From contig NC_012115.1 in NCBI RefSeq assembly GCF_000021725.1, positions 1,007,408-1,071,407 of the forward strand: 64,000 bases of DNA, written 5' to 3'. The notes under the pieces are model-generated. The model saw nothing but the letters and a program-made list of their open reading frames with translations. It was not told where the DNA came from and did not search any database. The position numbers and the translations under genes were made by a program. The DNA is from Nautilia profundicola AmH. GTDB lineage: Bacteria > Campylobacterota > Campylobacteria > Campylobacterales > Nautiliaceae. Positions 27,631 to 34,258 of this stretch are shown here, piece by piece. Within the stretch, counting starts at the first letter, position 1; every line of letters begins with the position of its first letter.

Positions 27631-28703
27631 TTATCTCCTTTATAAGTTATTAAATTATCAGTTATACCGTTTTGTAATATTTCTATTAAAACAGTAGCGT
27701 AACTACCTTTTGGCAATATAAAAGAAAATTCATACCAAGCTTTTTCTTTAATATATTTTTTTTCAGTAATTTCAGGAAAAATCCATGCGCTTCTTCTGTC
27801 ACCGTTTGCAGGGATTAAATCATCGTATTTTTCTTCGATTGTTCTTGCAAAATCTTTAGCCCTTATAGCTTTTTTGCCTGGAAGAAGACCGGTAGGAACA
27901 ATATCCTTTTTATAAAACCTTTCAGTATCTTCCAAATTCTCAAGATAAAAATTTTTACCGAAAGGATAATGACACATCACATCACCGGGTAAAAGTTTAA
28001 AAGGATGTTTTTGTTTTTTTACAAATTTGATCAGTTCTTTTTCATATCCTAAAAATTTAAGTTCATCATCTTTCATATCAAAAATATTGCTGAGTTTAAT
28101 CCTCTCCATAAGCCAGTCGTTAAAAAGCTTTGACTGATATGCGCTAATTAAGAGCTTTTGAAGTCTTTTGTCTTTTATGTGTTTATCTCCGAATATAAAC
28201 TCTTTTGCCTGTTCGAAATTATCACCGAACTTTCCAAACCTCTGATATCCGAAAAAATTTGGAATTCCGAACTTCTTAATATCAATAAGAACTCTTTCAA
28301 TTTTTTTAGCATCTACAGGTAGAACTTTTTTAAGCCTTACAAAAAACCTATTTCCTTTTAAATGTCCGATTTTCAATTTATTCCTGTGTAAATCTTGTTC
28401 TACTATTCTTACTTTTGAATGTTCGAATTTATTAATTCTATCTCTGAATTTTCTCGGAACACTCATCCATTGAACAGTAAGTCCGTCTTTATCTTTAAGT
28501 CCGGCATAACCAATATCCCTTTTTTGGATACCGAGTTTTGAAAACATGTTAACAACATCAGAAGTTGTCATGTCTTTTTTTCTAACCTTAAGCATCAACC
28601 ATTCACCGGTATGGTCAAACGAATAAAGAGGGATTTCTTCAACAAAAAAGTTTTCCGAATTTTTATTAAAAACGAAGTTTATAGGAGCGTGTGAATATAT
28701 CAT
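27627..28703 (-). CDS. truD: tRNA pseudouridine(13) synthase
   Basis: 358 residues with the TruD motifs FVEEIPLYSFDHTGEWLMLKVRK, the catalytic-loop YAGLKDKDGLTVQWMS (nucleophile Asp in KDKD), GNRFFVRLKKV, FGYQRFGKFGDN and LISAYQSKLFNDWL. It modifies uridine 13 of tRNA-Glu in other bacteria. The TRUD insertion domain lies around 170-260. It is the first gene of a three-gene coupled minus-strand unit (truD, CDF, CBS-GGDEF). Confidence 0.95.
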   Translation of the reverse strand: MIYSHAPINFVFNKNSENFFVEEIPLYSFDHTGEWLMLKVRKKDMTTSDVVNMFSKLGIQKRDIGYAGLKDKDGLTVQWMSVPRKFRDRINKFEHSKVRIVEQDLHRNKLKIGHLKGNRFFVRLKKVLPVDAKKIERVLIDIKKFGIPNFFGYQRFGKFGDNFEQAKEFIFGDKHIKDKRLQKLLISAYQSKLFNDWLMERIKLSNIFDMKDDELKFLGYEKELIKFVKKQKHPFKLLPGDVMCHYPFGKNFYLENLEDTERFYKKDIVPTGLLPGKKAIRAKDFARTIEEKYDDLIPANGDRRSAWIFPEITEKKYIKEKAWYEFSFILPKGSYATVLIEILQNGITDNLITYKGDK

Positions 28704-28763
28704 GCCAGCCTTTCAAAGTTAATTTGAAATTATAGCAAAAGAAAAGTTTTTTAAATTAAATAA

Positions 28764-29432
28764 TTATTTGTTTGAAGAACATTTACTTAAAACAAAATGG
28801 GTCATAATAATAAGCTGAAGTGTATAACCAAAAAATGAAAGTATAGGTATGAAGTATATAAAAGAGGTAAAAAATATCAAAATCCATATTTTTAAATTAT
28901 TTTTTTTCTCAAACTCTTTATAATCGCAAAACATTGCGGAACTGTCGAAAACCAAAGGTTTTTTAATTGCAAGGGACCATAAAAAAACTTGATAAAAAAT
29001 ATTAACAACCGGTACAAAAAGCAAATAAAACGTTAAAATAAAAAAAATAACAAAATTAAGTATTCCTTTTAATGAAACCAAAATCCCTTCTATTAGGCTT
29101 GTTTCTTTAACAGGCAGTCCGTAATATTTTTCATTGATTCTTGCAGTAATTTTATCTACGAAAAATGAACTGAAAACCCCGATACTCAATATCACAAGCT
29201 CATAATACAAAAACATTAACACAATGGTAGAACCGACACTTGTCAAAATATTATTTATATTCTCACCAAAAGGAAGATAAGAAACATAAGCATGAATCAA
29301 TTCAACAATATTTCCTGAAAAAAAGTAAAAAACAATCCCCCAAAACACTACACTTATAAATAAAGGAGCGAATGAATATTTAATTATCTTTGAATCAAAT
29401 AGATCTGAAAAAGCATATTTAATTATATTCAT
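28764..29432 (-). CDS. EI24/CysZ-like membrane protein
   Basis: 222 residues, mostly membrane helices: FAPLFISVVFWGIVFYFF near 21, IVLMFLYYELVILSIGVF, ILNFVIFFILTFYLLFVP, and IWILIFFTSFIYFIPILSFFGYTLQLIIMTHFVL at the end. The pattern SFFVDKITARINEKYYGLP and PVVNIFYQVFLWSLAIKKPL fits the EI24 domain found in CysZ-type sulfate transporters and in unstudied membrane proteins. No sulfur-assimilation neighbour supports a CysZ role here. It follows thiL by 9 bases. Confidence 0.75.
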   Translation of the reverse strand: MNIIKYAFSDLFDSKIIKYSFAPLFISVVFWGIVFYFFSGNIVELIHAYVSYLPFGENINNILTSVGSTIVLMFLYYELVILSIGVFSSFFVDKITARINEKYYGLPVKETSLIEGILVSLKGILNFVIFFILTFYLLFVPVVNIFYQVFLWSLAIKKPLVFDSSAMFCDYKEFEKKNNLKIWILIFFTSFIYFIPILSFFGYTLQLIIMTHFVLSKCSSNK

Positions 29433-29441
29433 AATATTACC

Positions 29442-30254
29442 TTAAAAATGATTTTCTCTACATTTACTCTTATAAGAACCTCTTTTTGTTAATGCAAAAA
29501 TTGTTACTTTAGTTTTTGTTAGTTTAGCAATATTTAAAATTTTTGGCAAATATTTTTTATTAAAAGTAAACAAAACCTCATACTCTTCGCCGCTACAACC
29601 TATTCTTTTATCTATTTTGTAAAAAAATTTATATCCAAGCTTAGATATTTTAGATATTCGCTCCAATTCTTTAAAAAGTCCATCACTTATGTCAAGTGCG
29701 GATGTTATAAAAGGAGCGGCTTTATAGAAAAATTTGTCTCTTAATCGAGGTCTGATAAATTTCGATTTCTTAGAAATTTTTCCTCCTCTTAAAAGCATAT
29801 TTAGCTCTTTTTTTACATCACCTAAATCACCTGTATATGCAACATATTCATTGATTTTCGCTTTTCTAAAGACAGGTTTTTTGCATTCACCAATAAATGT
29901 CATAGAAATAGCAAGCTTGTCGTTTTTTATAGTATCTCCACCTATAATTTCATAATTGTATTTTTCTGCACAATAATTAAAACCTTCGGTAAGTTCTTTT
30001 ATATCATGAAGGGTATATGATTTTGGAAAACCAATATTTAAAAGTGCATATTTCGGTTTTGCATTCATAACTATAATATCACTAATATTCACCAGACTCG
30101 CTTTAATGGCAATATCTTTCAAACTCATCCATTCTTTTTTAAAATGAATATCTTCAAAAAAAGAGTCGCTTGCCATTACCTCATTACCAATAACTGCAGC
30201 ATCGTCTCCAATGTGTTTGGATTTTATATTTTTAATAAAATATTCTTCTTTCAT
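29442..30254 (-). CDS. thiL: Thiamine-monophosphate kinase
   Basis: 270 residues, PurM-like fold: KHIGDDAAVIG at 14-24 (Mg/ATP aspartates), SDSFFEDIHF, IKASLVNISDIIVMNAKPKYALLNIGFP, NYEIIGGDTIKNDKLAIS and ALDISDGLFKEL. It phosphorylates thiamine monophosphate to the diphosphate cofactor, needed for Dxs in this same window. It is shorter than E. coli ThiL by about 50 residues, mainly at the C-terminal side, but key motifs are intact. The EI24 gene follows after 9 bases. Confidence 0.93.
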   Translation of the reverse strand: MKEEYFIKNIKSKHIGDDAAVIGNEVMASDSFFEDIHFKKEWMSLKDIAIKASLVNISDIIVMNAKPKYALLNIGFPKSYTLHDIKELTEGFNYCAEKYNYEIIGGDTIKNDKLAISMTFIGECKKPVFRKAKINEYVAYTGDLGDVKKELNMLLRGGKISKKSKFIRPRLRDKFFYKAAPFITSALDISDGLFKELERISKISKLGYKFFYKIDKRIGCSGEEYEVLFTFNKKYLPKILNIAKLTKTKVTIFALTKRGSYKSKCRENHF

Positions 30255-30319
30255 AAAGTCTGTCTAAGTCCTTTTTAAAAGAATTATATCTATATTTTTA
30301 CTTTTTATGATTCTTGAAA

Positions 30320-30826
30320 CTAAAGTCTTTTTAATAATTCTTTTTCCCAGTCTTTTAAATGGAGCTTTTCTAAAAGCTCAGCTTTTCTCATTGCTTTATA
30401 CAGTTTGTAAGCTTCCTCAATTTCTTCGCGACTCGGTTCTCTTCTTATCGCAACATATCCTGCAATTTTACTTGGATCAGTTACAACATTTCCGTTAGAA
30501 TCTATTGCGTCAACATGCACTTCTACCCAATAATGCTTACCATCTTTACGTAAATTCATGACAAGTCCGCTCCAGTGCTCTCCCTTTTCGATTGTATCCC
30601 ACATATCTCTAAAAGCTGCTTCCGGCATAAACGGATGTCTTACTATACTATGTGGAGCTCCGATAAGCTCGTCTTTAGAATATTTGGTCATATCCCTGTA
30701 TGCTTTTGATGCAAAAGTAATTTTACCGTTTTTGTCGGTTCTTGTAACCAACGCCCTTGCGTCCAAGCCTTCTTCTTCAAATGTTGTTTCTTCCCATAAA
30801 GGAGCAACATGCGGTCTAACTGCCAT
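30320..30826 (-). CDS. Single PAS-domain protein, Aer-type
   Basis: 168 residues with one PAS domain (residues ~22-130: ALVTRTDKNGKITFASKAYRDMTKYSKDELIG; PHSIVRHPFMPEAAFRDMW; KGEHWSGLVMNLRKDGKHYWV). This HSIVRHPxMP pattern is that of FAD-binding Aer/CetB-like redox-sensing PAS domains. The last 35 residues are a charged helix (EIEEAYKLYKAMRKAELL). There is no membrane helix or methyl-accepting signalling domain, so it must act through a partner, as in the CetA/CetB pair of Campylobacter. No such partner lies next to it. Confidence 0.88.
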   Translation of the reverse strand: MAVRPHVAPLWEETTFEEEGLDARALVTRTDKNGKITFASKAYRDMTKYSKDELIGAPHSIVRHPFMPEAAFRDMWDTIEKGEHWSGLVMNLRKDGKHYWVEVHVDAIDSNGNVVTDPSKIAGYVAIRREPSREEIEEAYKLYKAMRKAELLEKLHLKDWEKELLKRL

Positions 30827-30885
30827 AATAATCCTTTTTTTCTGAAATTATATATCAAATTTAACATTATTATGACAAATTTTAA

Positions 30886-31602
30886 TTAAAAAAACATTGA
30901 ATTTTCAGGAGTAAACGATGAATCGGAGTAATTTATGTCAGATTTTTGTAACATTTGTATATCAAAGGCGCTTGCCAACCCTTTTGGACAAACCATGACA
31001 CATTTCTGGCAATTTATGCAATTGTAAAGACCGTTTTCTTTTGCTAAATTTATTCTTTGCTGCGTATCACTTTTATCCCTACTGTCAAATACGAATCTGA
31101 AATATTTCGTAAATATAAACGGCCCTGCAAATTCAGGAGTATAATCAAGCGCTTCGCATTCAAAATAACAAGCCATACACATAATACAGTCGGTCTGTTT
31201 TTCATATTTTTGAAGTTCTTGCGGTGTTTGCAGATTTTCCATATCATTTCTTATTTCATCTTCGAACCATAGTTTATTTTGTTTTATAGCTTTTTCAATA
31301 TAACTGTGATCGACAACAAGATCTTTTATTATTTTACTTCTGTCTACAGGCTCTATTATTATTTCATCATGTTCGATAAAGTCTTTTACTTTTGTTTTGC
31401 ATGCAAGTACCGTTTTATCGTTAACTTTAACGGCACAAGTACCACATATACTGCTTCTACAGAAACTTCGGTATGTTATGCTTCTGTTTTTATTTTTAGC
31501 TCTGTCTAACAACTCAAGTATAGTCTCGTCTTCTTTAAAATCAAATTCAAAATTTTCAAACCATACTTTTCCGTTTAAATATCTTTTAATATTAACTTTC
31601 AT
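30886..31602 (-). CDS. Orphan FrdB/SdhB-like iron-sulfur subunit
   Basis: 238 residues. An N-terminal [2Fe-2S] ferredoxin domain has the cysteines of CRSSICGTCAVKV and a later LACK; the C-terminal part binds [4Fe-4S] and [3Fe-4S]-type clusters through CIMCMACYFEC and CINCQKCVMVCPKG. It clearly resembles the MfrB/SdhB of the neighbouring locus (33110-34069): both have CIxCMACYxxC, GPFxxTKxFRFxxDSRD and QCPKG-type motifs, but it lacks MfrB's C-terminal ~80 residues. No flavoprotein or membrane anchor gene is adjacent. It may serve as an alternative electron-transfer subunit for the same flavoprotein or for another enzyme. Its start overlaps an atypical kinase gene by 11 bases. Confidence 0.88.
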   Translation of the reverse strand: MKVNIKRYLNGKVWFENFEFDFKEDETILELLDRAKNKNRSITYRSFCRSSICGTCAVKVNDKTVLACKTKVKDFIEHDEIIIEPVDRSKIIKDLVVDHSYIEKAIKQNKLWFEDEIRNDMENLQTPQELQKYEKQTDCIMCMACYFECEALDYTPEFAGPFIFTKYFRFVFDSRDKSDTQQRINLAKENGLYNCINCQKCVMVCPKGLASAFDIQMLQKSDINYSDSSFTPENSMFF

Positions 31603-32191
31603 CTATTAGCCTTATTATTTTATTTAACGCTTCTTTTCTGTTTTTCTTGTAAAGATCTACGATTAAATTCAGAGCTTTTTTATCATATTTTTCGTCCCTA
31701 AACAAGTAATATCCTAAAATTTGTAAAAAATTCCTCGGATTTTGTGTAAAAACACCTCGTTCAAAATCGATAAATTTTACTTCCCGCGCGGTATTTAATA
31801 TATGATAATACCTTCCAAGCTGTCCGTGAAATACACCTTTTTCGTCCAGTACATAGGCATTGTGTAACGCTTTTTTTAACACCTCATAATACTCACTGCT
31901 TCCAATGTACTCTTTTAAAGGTTTACCATCTACATACTCCATTATAAAATAACGTTTTCCTCTGTATATAGGCTTAGGTGCGCAAAGTCCGTCTAAGAAA
32001 CTTAGTATTTCCCACTCTTTATCTATTTCATAATTTTTAGCCCACTTTATAGCTGCAACTCTGCCGTCTTCAAGTTTAGCCTTATAAACTTCGCCCCTGT
32101 TACCCTCACCTATTTTTTCTATTATATCGTAACGTATTTTAGTTCCTTTTTTTTCGAATATTATCAAATTTATCTTTACTGATACTAACAT
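31592..32191 (-). CDS. Atypical small protein kinase (COG2112-like)
   Basis: 199 residues with an almost complete kinase fold: glycine loop IGEGNRGEVY at 27-36, ATP lysine in AAIKW (Lys49), a helix-C-like glutamate (KEWEI, about 59) and a hinge-like FIMEYVDGKPL. The catalytic loop reads HGQL at 122-125, where classical kinases have H-x-D, and the DFG position is FIDFERG (Asp142 kept). This form resembles the small predicted Ser/Thr kinases of archaea and thermophiles (COG2112, by recall). No Shine-Dalgarno sequence is visible before the ATG. It overlaps the orphan FrdB-like gene. Kinase activity is uncertain. Confidence 0.75.
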   Translation of the reverse strand: MLVSVKINLIIFEKKGTKIRYDIIEKIGEGNRGEVYKAKLEDGRVAAIKWAKNYEIDKEWEILSFLDGLCAPKPIYRGKRYFIMEYVDGKPLKEYIGSSEYYEVLKKALHNAYVLDEKGVFHGQLGRYYHILNTAREVKFIDFERGVFTQNPRNFLQILGYYLFRDEKYDKKALNLIVDLYKKNRKEALNKIIRLIDES

Positions 32192-32237
32192 AACCGGTTA
32201 AATATAATCATAATAAAATATATATACTCTTCTATTT

Positions 32238-32249
32238 GGTGCCAGACCC
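32238..32249. repeat. REP-like 12-mer, copy 1
   Basis: GGTGCCAGACCC lies in the mfrE-kinase gap. It matches 10 of 12 bases of the reverse complement of GTGTCAGGCACC at 49466-49477. Such motifs are often found with REP-associated tyrosine transposases, but no transposase is nearby. Confidence 0.35.
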
Positions 32250-32254
32250 TTTTA

Positions 32255-32311
32255 TAAAAAAATGAAACAAAACGGAAAATTATCCGATAGAGATTTTAAC
32301 TTCCGTTTTGT
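32255..32311 (-). terminator. Terminator after mfrE
   Basis: On the minus strand an 11-bp stem ACAAAACGGAA / TTCCGTTTTGT (arms 32301-32311 and 32267-32277) spans the mfrE stop codon and is followed by TTCATTTTTTT. This fits an intrinsic terminator with the stem partly in coding sequence. Confidence 0.65.
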
Positions 32312-33110
32312 TCAGATTCCAGAACGCATCTTCAGGAGTAGATCCACACGCTACATTTATAAGCTGAGTAACCTGTAAAATTGGCTCTTCATATCCATCC
32401 ATAGCTTTATGACAAAGCGGACATGGAGTCGTAACAATATCTGCCCCTGCTTCTTTAGCACCGTCAAGAGGTTTTACTGCAAGTCTTTCTTTTTGATCAG
32501 GATTTGTAAATCTCGCATGGTATCCGCAGCATGTATTTTCATGCTGATATCCTTCTACAACCTCAACTCCTAAAGGCTCAAGAATTTCTTTAAGTACTGT
32601 AGGATTTTCAGGATCGTCAAGCGCCACTTCGTCTGGTGCCAGTACGTGACATCCGTAATAAGGAGCCACTTTTACTCCTCCGAGTTTTCTTTTAATTTTG
32701 CTTTTATATTCATCCATACCGATGAAATCCCTGATTAGATTTAACGTATGATAAATTTTTGCAGTTCCTTTGTACTCAAGCCCCTCATCTGCCAATATTT
32801 TATTAATTTTTTCTTTAAGTTCAGGGTCTGAATCAAGTGCAAGTTTAGTTTTTGCGATAATCATATAGCATGTATTACACGGTGTATAAAGATCCACGCC
32901 TTTTTCTTCCGCAAGTGCGATGTTTCTGGCATTAAGACCATATACTATCATTTTGTTTGTTTCATCAATAACACCGCCGCCGCAGCATGCGCTTCTTTCA
33001 AGTAAAACGCCTTCAACTCCCATTTTTTCTAAAAAATCTTCAGTTATATCGTAGTTGTGAATATCCGCTCCTTGAAAGCAACATCCAGGATATATACCTA
33101 TTTTTTTCAT
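32280..33110 (-). CDS. mfrE: CCG-domain subunit of fumarate reductase/succinate dehydrogenase (SdhE/MfrE/HdrB-like)
   Basis: 276 residues with two cysteine-rich CCG domains: GCCFQGADIHN...SACCGGG...CNTC and CHVLAPDE...ENTCCGYH...CPLC, each spaced as in heterodisulfide reductase subunit B. In Wolinella and Campylobacter SdhE/MfrE this subunit forms the link to the membrane quinone pool in place of a haem-containing SdhC/D anchor. The start overlaps the mfrB stop by one base (TAATG). The name mfrE is by homology; the enzyme may act as a fumarate reductase or a succinate dehydrogenase here. Confidence 0.93.
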   Translation of the reverse strand: MKKIGIYPGCCFQGADIHNYDITEDFLEKMGVEGVLLERSACCGGGVIDETNKMIVYGLNARNIALAEEKGVDLYTPCNTCYMIIAKTKLALDSDPELKEKINKILADEGLEYKGTAKIYHTLNLIRDFIGMDEYKSKIKRKLGGVKVAPYYGCHVLAPDEVALDDPENPTVLKEILEPLGVEVVEGYQHENTCCGYHARFTNPDQKERLAVKPLDGAKEAGADIVTTPCPLCHKAMDGYEEPILQVTQLINVACGSTPEDAFWNLNKTEVKISIG

Positions 33111-34069
33111 TACAGTTCCTTTTCAAGTTTTTTAATAAATTTCTGGAATTCTTTAATTCCGTCAAACGGCTGAGGACCGAATTCTTCTTCTTTCATACCT
33201 CTGCTTCTAAACTCTTCTTCAAGTTTTTTCGTAATAGCCTCACCTTTTTCGTCACCAAACGCAACTTCAGGTAAATGCCATTTATCAATCTGCCCTGTTT
33301 CAAATACGTTAGCGAACCATACTTTCGCTCTTCTTGTAGCAATATTGTCTTCCCCAACGTCTTTAGCTATTCTTCTAAGCTCAAGTATATCTTCTCCAGG
33401 TTTAATTCCTTTAGGACACGCCGCAAGACACATTTGGCACTGTACACAGTCCCAAATTCCGGCATCTTCTACAAGTTTGATTCTCTCTTCAACATCCACA
33501 CCGTCTCTGCTGTCCATAATAAATCTGAATGCCTTAGTCAGCTGGAACGGTCCTAAATAAGCCTCTTCACCTTCAAGCGCATTACACTGTCCGTAACAAG
33601 CCATACATAAAATACAGTCGGTTTGTTTGTCATATTTTGCAAATTCTTCAGGTGTTACTAAAGATTCACATTTAAGGTTATCAGGTACTTTTTTCGGATC
33701 CGGTTCAAGATAAGGTTTAACTTTTTTAAGTTTGTTAAACGCAGGATCCTGATCAACAACCAAATCTTTTACAATCGGTAAATGATTTAAAGGCTCAATT
33801 CTGATAACACCGTTTTTGATTTTATCTTTTGCCTGAATTTTACATGCAAGTCCCGCACGGCCGTTAATAATCATCGCACAGCTACCACAAATAGCACTTC
33901 TACAAAACGCTCTGAATGTAAGACTTTCATCAATTTTATCTTTTATATACATTAATAGTTCAAGAACCGTAAGACTGTCTTCCACCTCAACTTCAAAATC
34001 TTGCCAATAGCTTTCATTCGTTTCAGGATTATATCTTTTGACTTTAGTTACATATTTTATTTTTTCCAT
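33110..34069 (-). CDS. mfrB: Fumarate reductase/succinate dehydrogenase iron-sulfur subunit
   Basis: 319 residues. The [2Fe-2S] domain has CRSAICGSC and a distal LACK cysteine; the [4Fe-4S]/[3Fe-4S] part has CILCMACYGQC and CVQCQMCLAACPKG. An ~80-residue C-terminal extension (from about 240) is typical of the MfrB/SdhB that works with MfrE. It carries electrons between the flavoprotein MfrA and MfrE. It is translated together with mfrE (1-base overlap). It is separated from mfrA by an oppositely oriented tRNA-Arg gene, so it probably has its own promoter. Confidence 0.95.
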   Translation of the reverse strand: MEKIKYVTKVKRYNPETNESYWQDFEVEVEDSLTVLELLMYIKDKIDESLTFRAFCRSAICGSCAMIINGRAGLACKIQAKDKIKNGVIRIEPLNHLPIVKDLVVDQDPAFNKLKKVKPYLEPDPKKVPDNLKCESLVTPEEFAKYDKQTDCILCMACYGQCNALEGEEAYLGPFQLTKAFRFIMDSRDGVDVEERIKLVEDAGIWDCVQCQMCLAACPKGIKPGEDILELRRIAKDVGEDNIATRRAKVWFANVFETGQIDKWHLPEVAFGDEKGEAITKKLEEEFRSRGMKEEEFGPQPFDGIKEFQKFIKKLEKEL

Positions 34070-34110
34070 TCTAAATCCTTTATAAAATATTTGGTATAAT
34101 TATTTCTCTT

Positions 34111-34187
34111 CTCCCGGTAGCTCAGTCGGATAGAGCGTCGGATTCCTAATCCGAAGGTCGTGGGTTCGAATCCCGCCCGGGAGACCA
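34111..34187 (+). tRNA. tRNA-Arg (anticodon CCT)
   Basis: 77 bases: acceptor CTCCCGG/CCGGGAG, D-arm with AGCTCAGTCGGATAGAGC, anticodon stem TCGGA/TCCGA with loop TTCCTAA (anticodon CCT, reading AGG), T-arm GTGGG TTCGAAT CCCGC, and encoded ACCA. A TATAAT box at 34095-34100 lies 11 bases upstream. The gene is transcribed against the flanking mfrA and mfrB genes. Confidence 0.97.
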
Positions 34188-34189
34188 TG

Positions 34190-34258
34190 TTAAGTGAAAA
34201 GTGCAAAGTGAAAAATGTAAAAGTTCACTTTTCACTCTTCATTTTTAACTTTTCACTA
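34190..34258. repeat. Inverted pair of heptamer arrays between tRNA-Arg and mfrA
   Basis: Five units on the left (TAAGTGA, AAAGTGC, AAAGTGA, AAAATGT, AAAAGTT) face five on the right (CACTTTT, CACTCTT, CATTTTT, AACTTTT, CACTAAT), period 7. The arms are roughly complementary and can fold into a long hairpin that may act as a two-way terminator between convergent genes. The right arm includes the mfrA stop codon. Confidence 0.85.

Noticed and set aside
28764-29432. Sulfate transporter CysZ
   Set aside because: The fold is EI24-like, but no sulfur-assimilation genes are nearby, so the specific name is not justified.
30886-31602. Orphan FrdB-like gene as a pseudogene
   Set aside because: All cluster-binding cysteines are present and the frame is intact, so it looks functional.
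34188-34258. Integration site (att) next to tRNA-Arg
   Set aside because: No integrase, no duplicated tRNA 3' end and no foreign genes follow; the sequence is a heptamer inverted pair.
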